In this document: one piece after another, positions 58,754 through 64,000 of the stretch
Layout of the letters: each line of letters opens with the position of its first letter
Numbering within the stretch: the first letter of the stretch is position 1
Position numbers and translations under genes: made by a program
The notes under the pieces: generated by a model
What the model saw: the letters and a program-made list of their open reading frames with translations, nothing else
Databases searched by the model: none
Told to the model about the DNA's origin: nothing
Assembly (NCBI RefSeq): GCF_002904335.1
Contig: NZ_PPHF01000155.1
Span: 62,001 to 126,000 of the forward strand
Direction of reading: 5' to 3'
Source: Amycolatopsis sp. CA-126428
GTDB taxonomy: Bacteria; Actinomycetota; Actinomycetes; Mycobacteriales; Pseudonocardiaceae
Length of the DNA stretch: 64,000 nucleotides

Positions 58754-60151
58754 GTGAACGCTGTTCCAGACGCTCTTCCCCGCACCGCCGGGGCCCTGCG
58801 CGCGGCGGGGTACGAGCCGCGCCCCATCGCGCAAGAGATCCACGACAACCTGCTGAGCGCCCTCAAGAACGGCGAGGACGCCTGGCCCGGCATCGTCGGG
58901 TTCTCCCGCACCGTGCTGCCGCAGCTCGAACGCGCGCTGCTGGCCGGCCACGACGTCGTCCTGCTCGGCGAACGCGGCCAGGGCAAGACCCGCCTGCTGC
59001 GCACCCTCGCCGGCCTGCTCGACGAGTGGACGCCCGTCATCGAGGGCTCCGAGCTGGGCGAACACCCGCTGCAGCCGATCACGCCCGCGTCGATCCGGCG
59101 TGCCGCCGAGCTCGGCGGCGACCTGCCGGTGGCCTGGCGCCACCGCTCCGAGCGCTACACCGAAAAGCTCGCCACGCCGGACACCTCCGTCGGCGACCTG
59201 ATCGGCGACGTCGACCCGGTGAAGGTCGCCGAAGGCCGCAGCCTCGGCGACCCCGAGACGATCCACTTCGGGCTCGTCCCGCGCGCCCACCGCGGCATCG
59301 TCGCCATCAACGAGCTGCCCGACCTGGCCGAACGCATCCAGGTCGCGCTGCTCAACGTGATGGAGGAGCGCGACATCCAGGTCCGCGGCTACACGCTGCG
59401 GCTGCCCTTGGACGTCCTGCTCGTCGCCACCGCGAACCCCGAGGACTACACCAACCGCGGCCGGATCATCACCCCGCTGAAGGACCGCTTCGGCGCCGAG
59501 ATCCGCACCCACTACCCGCTGGACGTCGAGTCCGAGGTCGCCGTCGTCCGGCAGGAGGCGAACCTCGTCGCCGAAGTCGGCGAGCCGCTGCTGGAGGTGC
59601 TCGCCCGGTTCGTCCGGAACCTCCGCGAGTCGACGGTGATCGACCAGCGCTCCGGCGTGTCGGCGCGGTTCGCCGTCGCCGCGGCGGAGACCGTCGCGGC
59701 CGCGGCCCTGCGGCGCTCGGCGCTGACGGGGGAGGAGCCCGCGGTGGCCCGCCCGGTCGACCTCGACGCCGTGCCGTCGGTGCTGCGCGGCAAGATCGAG
59801 TTCGAGCCCGGCGAAGAGGGCCGCGAGATCGAGCACCTCGTGCACCTGCTGCGCCTGGCGATCGCCGAGACCGCGCGCGACCGGTTCGCCGGCCTCGACC
59901 TGCGGCCGCTGGCCGACGCGGTCGCCGACGGCCACCTGGTGTCCACCGGCGAGCGGGTGCCGGGCAAGGACGTCCTCGAAGCCCTGCCGGAGCTGCCGGT
60001 GCTGCACGAGGTCGCCCGGCGCGCCGGGGTCTCCGCCGACGAGCCCGCCGGCCGGATCGCGGCCGCCGTCGAACTGGCCCTCGAATCGCTGTTCCTGTCG
60101 CGAAGGCTCGCCAAGGACTCCGACGACACGACGACCGTCTACGGCCGATGA
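58754..60151 (+). CDS. AAA+ ATPase of magnesium-chelatase/MoxR type
   Basis: The protein has 465 residues from GTG 58754. Walker A is GERGQGKT (72-79). The Walker B region is VAINELPDLAERIQVALLNV, and sensor 1 is ATANPEDYTNRGRIITPLKD, as in the ChlI subunit of magnesium chelatase. It pairs with the VWA protein that overlaps its stop (ATGA). With no bacteriochlorophyll genes nearby, this is the widespread bacterial chelatase-like/VWA chaperone pair rather than a pigment enzyme. Confidence 0.92.
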   Translation: MNAVPDALPRTAGALRAAGYEPRPIAQEIHDNLLSALKNGEDAWPGIVGFSRTVLPQLERALLAGHDVVLLGERGQGKTRLLRTLAGLLDEWTPVIEGSELGEHPLQPITPASIRRAAELGGDLPVAWRHRSERYTEKLATPDTSVGDLIGDVDPVKVAEGRSLGDPETIHFGLVPRAHRGIVAINELPDLAERIQVALLNVMEERDIQVRGYTLRLPLDVLLVATANPEDYTNRGRIITPLKDRFGAEIRTHYPLDVESEVAVVRQEANLVAEVGEPLLEVLARFVRNLRESTVIDQRSGVSARFAVAAAETVAAAALRRSALTGEEPAVARPVDLDAVPSVLRGKIEFEPGEEGREIEHLVHLLRLAIAETARDRFAGLDLRPLADAVADGHLVSTGERVPGKDVLEALPELPVLHEVARRAGVSADEPAGRIAAAVELALESLFLSRRLAKDSDDTTTVYGR

Positions 60152-62109
60152 CCGCGGTCCCGCTTCCCGACGGCTACTCCTACGGCCCGTGGCACGACGG
60201 GCCGGACCCCCTCGCGCCGCCGGCCGACCTGCGCGACGCGCTCGACGAGATCGGCCGCGACGTCATGGCCGGGGCCTCGCCGCGGGCCGCGCTGGAGGAG
60301 ATGCTCCGGCGCGGCACCGAGCGCACCGCGGGCCTCGACGAGCTGACCCGGCGGCTCTGGCAGCGCCGCTCGCAGATCCAGCGCCGCAACAACCTGAGCG
60401 GCACCCTCCAGGAGGTCCAGCGCCTGCTGCAGGAGGCCCTCGACGCCGAGCGCCGCGAGCTGTTCCCGGACCCGGACGACGACGCCCGGTTCCGGGAGGC
60501 CCAGCTCGACGCGCTGCCGCCGGGCACGGCCGCGGCCGTCAACGAGCTGGCTGACTACGACTGGCGCTCCGAACAGGGCCGGGAAAACTACCAGCAGATC
60601 CGGGACCTGCTCGGCCAGGAGCTGATGGAATCCCGGTTCCAGGGCATGAAGCAGGCGCTGCAGAACGCCGGGCCCGAGGACGTCGAGCGGATCAACGAGA
60701 TGCTCTCCGACCTCAACGACCTGCTCGGCGCGCACGCCCGCGGCGCCGAGGACATCCAGCAGCGCTTCGAAGACTTCATGGGCAAGCACGGCGAGTTCTT
60801 CCCCGAGAACCCGCGCAACGTCGAAGAGCTGATCGACGCGCTGGCCGAGCGGTCGGCGGCCGCGCAGCGGATGCTCAACTCGATGTCGGCCGAGCAGCGC
60901 GCGGAACTCGCCGAGCTGACCCAGCAGGCCTTCGGCGACCCGCGGCTGGCGCAGCAGCTGTCCCAATTGGACAGTCAGCTCCGGGCGGCCCGCCCGGGCG
61001 AGGACTGGACCGGCTCGGCGCGCTTCCGCGGCAACAACCCGCTGGGCATGGGCGAAGGCGCCCAGGCCATGCAGGATCTCGCCGAGCTGGACGCGCTGGC
61101 CGAGCAACTCGGCCAGTCCTACCCCGGCGCGCGGCTGGAGGACATCGACCTGGAGGCCCTGGAAGCCCAGCTCGGCAAGGACGCGGGCGTCGACGCCCGG
61201 CGGCTGGCCGAGCTGGAGCGCGAACTGCGCCGCCAAGGCCTGTTCGAACGCGCCGCCGACGGCTCGCTCCGGTTGTCGCCCAAGGCGTTGCGGCGCCTCG
61301 GCGAGACGGCGCTGTCCGACATCGTGAACGCGCTGCGCGGCAAGACCGGCGAGCGCGAGACCGAGTCGGCGGGCGCGGCCGGCGAGCCCACCGGCGCGTC
61401 GCGGCCGTGGCGGTTCGGGGACATGCAGCCCTGGGACGTGCCGCGGACCATCCGCAACGCCGTGCTGCGCTCGGTTTCGGTGGGGGAGCGGCAGGTGCGG
61501 CTCGACGTCGAGGACGTCGAAGTGGTCGAGACCGAGCACCGGTCCCGCGCGGCGGTGGCGCTGCTGGTCGACACGTCGTGGTCGATGGTGCAGGAAGACC
61601 GCTGGCTGCCGATGAAGCGCACCGCGTTGGCCCTGCACCAGCTGATCAGCACCCGCTTCCGCAACGACGCCCTGCAGCTGATCACCTTCGGCCGCTACGC
61701 GCAGTCGGTGGAGCTGCCGGAGCTGGTCGGCCTGGAGGGGGCGTGGGAGCAGGGCACCAACGCCCACCACGGGCTGCTGCTCGCCGGGCAGCACCTGCGG
61801 CGGCACCCGGACGCCCAGCCGGTGGTCCTGATGGTCACCGACGGCGAGCCGACGGCCCACCTGGAGCCCGACGGCGAGGCGGTCTTCGACTACCCGCCCC
61901 AGCCCCGGACCCTCCTCAAGACACTGTCCGAAGTGGACCGCCTGGCGAAGCTGGGTGCGTCGATTTCGGTGTTCCGCCTCGGCGACGACCCGCGGCTGAC
62001 GTCGTTCGTGGACCTGATCGCCCGCCGCTCGGGCGGCCGGGTGATCGCCCCGGACCTCGACGGTCTCGGCGCCGCGGTGGTGGGCGACTACCTGCGCACG
62101 CGGCGGTGA
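60148..62109 (+). CDS. VWA-domain protein partner of the AAA+ ATPase
   Basis: The protein has 653 residues from ATG 60148. A helical region of about 390 residues, rich in Glu/Gln/Arg, is followed by a linker (EPTGASRPWRFGDMQPWDVP) and a VWA domain with intact MIDAS (LLVDTSWSMVQE, Asp475). ITFGRYAQSVELPEL and MVTDGEPTAHLE continue the fold. It has no membrane helix, so the pair acts in the cytosol. Similar to the BchD/ViaA-type partners of chelatase-like ATPases. Confidence 0.9.
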   Translation: MTAVPLPDGYSYGPWHDGPDPLAPPADLRDALDEIGRDVMAGASPRAALEEMLRRGTERTAGLDELTRRLWQRRSQIQRRNNLSGTLQEVQRLLQEALDAERRELFPDPDDDARFREAQLDALPPGTAAAVNELADYDWRSEQGRENYQQIRDLLGQELMESRFQGMKQALQNAGPEDVERINEMLSDLNDLLGAHARGAEDIQQRFEDFMGKHGEFFPENPRNVEELIDALAERSAAAQRMLNSMSAEQRAELAELTQQAFGDPRLAQQLSQLDSQLRAARPGEDWTGSARFRGNNPLGMGEGAQAMQDLAELDALAEQLGQSYPGARLEDIDLEALEAQLGKDAGVDARRLAELERELRRQGLFERAADGSLRLSPKALRRLGETALSDIVNALRGKTGERETESAGAAGEPTGASRPWRFGDMQPWDVPRTIRNAVLRSVSVGERQVRLDVEDVEVVETEHRSRAAVALLVDTSWSMVQEDRWLPMKRTALALHQLISTRFRNDALQLITFGRYAQSVELPELVGLEGAWEQGTNAHHGLLLAGQHLRRHPDAQPVVLMVTDGEPTAHLEPDGEAVFDYPPQPRTLLKTLSEVDRLAKLGASISVFRLGDDPRLTSFVDLIARRSGGRVIAPDLDGLGAAVVGDYLRTRR

Positions 62110-62140
62110 CGTGAGCGGGTGCTCCCGAGCGAGCGCCCGC

Positions 62141-62488
62141 TCACGCGCGTCCGGGGTGGTACCGCCGGAGGCGCACCTCCCGCGGGTCGATCCACCGGCC
62201 GTGCGCGGGCTGCTCGGCCAGCGGGTCGGCCCACCGCACCCGCAGCCGGTCCGGGTGCGCTTCCTGGATGCGCACCTCCGTCCACCGGCCCGGCGCCTCC
62301 TCGGCCCACCACGGTTCGGCCAGGCTCGGCAGGCCGTCGCGGCGGACCACCTCCTCGGCTTCGTCACGCCCGGACGGCTCGGCCAGCACTCCGTGGAACA
62401 CCGTGCCCGGCTCCCAGCCCGCCGCCACCCGCCGGAGGTGGCCGAGGAGCTCGCCGTCCTCCTCACGCCGGACTTCGATCGGGCTCAC
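62141..62488 (-). CDS. Small conserved hypothetical protein
   Basis: The protein has 115 residues from GTG 62488, overlapping the amidohydrolase stop (GTGA). It is a beta-rich protein: IEVRREEDGELLGHLRRVAA, GTVFHGVLAEP, RWTEVRIQEAHPDRLRVRWA, WIDPREVRLRRY. No family recognised. It is translationally coupled to the amidohydrolase gene. Confidence 0.7.
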   Translation of the reverse strand: MSPIEVRREEDGELLGHLRRVAAGWEPGTVFHGVLAEPSGRDEAEEVVRRDGLPSLAEPWWAEEAPGRWTEVRIQEAHPDRLRVRWADPLAEQPAHGRWIDPREVRLRRYHPGRA

Positions 62489-63753
62489 AGCTCCACGCCC
62501 AGCCGGTCGCGGACGGCGGCGATGACCTGTTCGGTCTGGGTCCGCAAGGCGGCCAGACCGGCCTGCTCGTCGGCCGAGCCGACGTAGCCGCTCGAGTCCG
62601 CCCGGGCTCCCCGCTTCCAGACGGCCGTGACCTGCTGCGTCGCGGTGATGTCCTCGTCCGGGCGCCCGTCGACCAGGACGAGGTCCGCCCGCAGCCCCGT
62701 CCGGATCCGGCCGCGGTCGGCCAGCCGGAACACGTCGGCGGGCCGCGCGGTCCCGGCGGTGAGCGCCGCCGGCGGCGAGAACCCCGCCGTCACCAGGTGC
62801 CCCAGCTCCCGGTGCAGGCTCGCGCCGTGGACGGTGCCCGGGTTGGGCGCGTCCGTTCCGGCCAGCACCGGTACGCCGGCCTCGAGCAGCAGCCGGGCGT
62901 TGGCCCGCGCGGCCGCGAAGTCCGGCAGCCGCGGCGGCAGCCAGCGCTGCGCTTGCCGTTCGAGGACCGCGCACCACGCCGGACCCAGGCGGGGCACGAG
63001 GGACGGTTCGCCGAGCAGGCCGCCGTCTCCGGGGAAGCCGTCGGCCACCGACAGCGTCGAGATCACCGCGACACCCGCCGAGGCGATCGCGTCGGCCTGG
63101 CGGCCGGTGAGCGCGTCGAACGGGACGTGCGCGAGCACGTCGACCCCGGTGGGCAGCAAGTCCATCGCTCCGCGGGCCGTCGACACGTGCGCGGCGACGA
63201 CCAGGCCGGCCGCGTGCGCGGCTTCGGTCAGGGCGGCGATCGTCGGCACGTCCAGCGACGGCATCGGCATCGGGCCGCCGCCGGTGCCGTCGTCGTAGAG
63301 CACCTTCAGGTGCGCCGCGCCTTCGGCGACGCGGCCGGCGACGAACCGTCCGGCGTCCCGCGGTCCGGTCACGGTCGGGAACGGCGCGTACATCATGCTC
63401 GGGTGCCCGCCGGGTGCCGTGGCCCCGACGCTCGAGGAGCGCACGTCGGCGCAGTCCGGCCCGGCGGCGCGGGCCAGGGCTTCCCGGACCGTGTCCGGCT
63501 TGCTGAACATGTCGAGCACGGTCGTGACGCCGAAGGTGAGGGCCTGCCGGGGCGCGCCGGGCAGCAGGTGCACGTGGGCGTCGATCAGCCCCGGCAGCAG
63601 GGTGCCGCCGCGGGCGTCGACGTGCTCGTCGCCGGGGCCGAGCAGGGTGTCGTCGCCGATCGCGGCGATGCGGCCGCCGGTGAGCCGGACGGCGGTGTGG
63701 TCGGTGCGGCGCTCGCCGTCGAAGACGCGGGCGCCGGTGATGGTCGTGGTCAC
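62485..63753 (-). CDS. Amidohydrolase family protein
   Basis: The protein has 422 residues from GTG 63753. The metal site shows as GLIDAHVHLLPGAP (HxH), Lys in AHLKVLYDDG, His in VVAAHVSTA and VLAHVPFDA, and Asp in LAGTDAPNPG. This is the imidazolonepropionase/prolidase-type amidohydrolase pattern with flanking beta-sandwich strands. Substrate unknown. It shares a MerR-type divergent promoter with the regulator at 63809. The predicted transcription start coincides with GTG 63753, so a leaderless mRNA is likely; GTG 63762 would lie upstream of it. Confidence 0.85.
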   Translation of the reverse strand: MTTTITGARVFDGERRTDHTAVRLTGGRIAAIGDDTLLGPGDEHVDARGGTLLPGLIDAHVHLLPGAPRQALTFGVTTVLDMFSKPDTVREALARAAGPDCADVRSSSVGATAPGGHPSMMYAPFPTVTGPRDAGRFVAGRVAEGAAHLKVLYDDGTGGGPMPMPSLDVPTIAALTEAAHAAGLVVAAHVSTARGAMDLLPTGVDVLAHVPFDALTGRQADAIASAGVAVISTLSVADGFPGDGGLLGEPSLVPRLGPAWCAVLERQAQRWLPPRLPDFAAARANARLLLEAGVPVLAGTDAPNPGTVHGASLHRELGHLVTAGFSPPAALTAGTARPADVFRLADRGRIRTGLRADLVLVDGRPDEDITATQQVTAVWKRGARADSSGYVGSADEQAGLAALRTQTEQVIAAVRDRLGVEL

Positions 63754-63764
63754 GAGCGTCACGG

Positions 63765-63797
63765 TAGAAGTTGACACCGTGTGAAGGTCAACTTCTA
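63765..63797. promoter_or_regulatory. MerR operator and divergent promoters
   Basis: TAGAAGTTGAC (63765-63775) and GTCAACTTCTA (63787-63797) are perfect 11-bp arms with an 11-bp spacer. Plus promoter: TTGACA (63771) - 19 bp - TAAGCT (63796). Minus promoter: TTGACC (63791) - 19 bp - TACCGT (63766). The over-long 19-bp spacers are typical of MerR-activated promoters. Confidence 0.85.
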
Positions 63798-63808
63798 AGC
63801 TGAGGGGC

Positions 63809-64000
63809 ATGCGGTTCTCGATCAGCCAGGTCGCGAAGGCGTCCGGCGTCTCGGCGCGGATGCTCCGCCACTACGACGCGATCGGCCTGCTCACGCCGTC
63901 GTCGGTGGCGGCGAACGGCTACCGCTGGTACGGGCGGCCCGAACTGCTGCGCCTGCAGCGCATCCTGCTGCTGCGGCGGCTCGGGCTCGGCCTGGCCGAG
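63809..64000 (+). CDS. MerR-family regulator, 3' end outside window
   Basis: The first 64 residues from ATG 63809 form the MerR winged HTH (MRFSISQVAKASGVSARMLR, HYDAIGLLTP, then GYRWYGRPELLRLQRILLLR). The gene runs off the window, so the effector domain (TipAS or other) is unseen. It should bind the 33-bp palindrome 12 bp upstream and control the divergent amidohydrolase gene as well as itself. GAGGGG precedes the ATG, but the predicted transcript may start at or near the ATG. Confidence 0.9.
   Translation, partial: MRFSISQVAKASGVSARMLRHYDAIGLLTPSSVAANGYRWYGRPELLRLQRILLLRRLGLGLAE

Noticed and set aside
58754..62109. Magnesium chelatase for bacteriochlorophyll
   Set aside because: No BchH or other pigment genes nearby; the ATPase/VWA pair matches the general bacterial chaperone pair.
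60139..62466. Long minus-strand open frame opposite the VWA gene
   Set aside because: Antisense shadow of a gene with an intact MIDAS site; no family features.

Overview
The window is high-GC actinobacterial DNA, most likely from Amycolatopsis or a close relative in the Pseudonocardiaceae. The evidence is dense GTG/ATG-started genes with 4-bp overlaps, an ergothioneine cluster, ESX-type secretion-associated proteins, and a mycobacterial-style acn / NlpC-P60 / moxR / fabG1 / inhA / ferrochelatase order. No rRNA, tRNA or CRISPR array was seen. The genus is an inference from protein style, not from a search.

Layout. 1-2.9 kb: the 3' end of an aldo/keto reductase gene and a repeat-rich membrane-anchored protein. 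3.2-16.5 kb: an integrated element of about 13.26 kb that splits a host gene. The gene resembles actinobacterial '3-methyladenine DNA glycosylase' annotations; its C-terminal 87 codons lie at 2970-3233 and its N-terminal 206 codons at 16496-17113. The 6-bp sequence ACAGGT is shared at both joints. Element sequence flanking the joints rebuilds a symmetric 48-bp attP, and a large serine integrase starts about 20 bp from the right joint. The element has a plus-strand module of small proteins plus an XRE/TPR-type regulator. It also has a long minus-strand module: excisionase-like protein, winged-helix Rep-like protein with embedded iteron-like repeats, two further HTH proteins, small proteins, tail assembly chaperones with a probable -1 frameshift, and a tape-measure protein. 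No capsid, portal or terminase gene was seen.

17-20.5 kb: two CNNM/CBS membrane proteins and an AcnR-like TetR repressor. 20.5-23.6 kb: an ESX-associated cluster (small helical protein, DUF3558-like lipoprotein, WXG/PPE-like Gly-rich protein, EspG-like chaperone) without ESX core genes. 23.7-26.3 kb: a decayed proline iminopeptidase gene, a Glu/Leu-type dehydrogenase and a divergent LysR regulator. 26.4-31.2 kb: egtABCD for ergothioneine, without egtE, followed by a deazaflavin-type nitroreductase. 31.3-35.5 kb: a secreted S33-like peptidase, a TetR/hydrolase divergent pair with a double operator, and an MgtC-like protein.

35.6-45.4 kb: aconitase, then an NlpC/P60 hydrolase, a methyltransferase, a MobA-like enzyme, a decayed HD-domain gene beside a 22-bp tandem repeat, and moxR-DUF58-VWA. 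45.4-51.1 kb: a minus-strand run of MHS transporter, response regulator, histidine kinase, TAXI binding protein, thioesterase, trmL and a membrane protein. 51.1-52.5 kb: a GntR/small zinc-protein module between two imperfect copies of an ~85-bp sequence. 52.6-57.1 kb: fabG1-inhA, a Cmx-like efflux pump with its TetR regulator, and coproporphyrin ferrochelatase. 57-64 kb: methyltransferase, conserved hypothetical, AAA+ ATPase/VWA pair, and an amidohydrolase divergent from a MerR regulator cut by the window end.

Two themes stand out. First, the phage-derived element can be resolved to its attachment core, and it carries two tail-assembly genes without a head module. Second, a conserved acn-to-ferrochelatase neighbourhood has been expanded by insertions, leaving the putative aconitase repressor about 15 kb from its target while both loci keep AcnR-like boxes.
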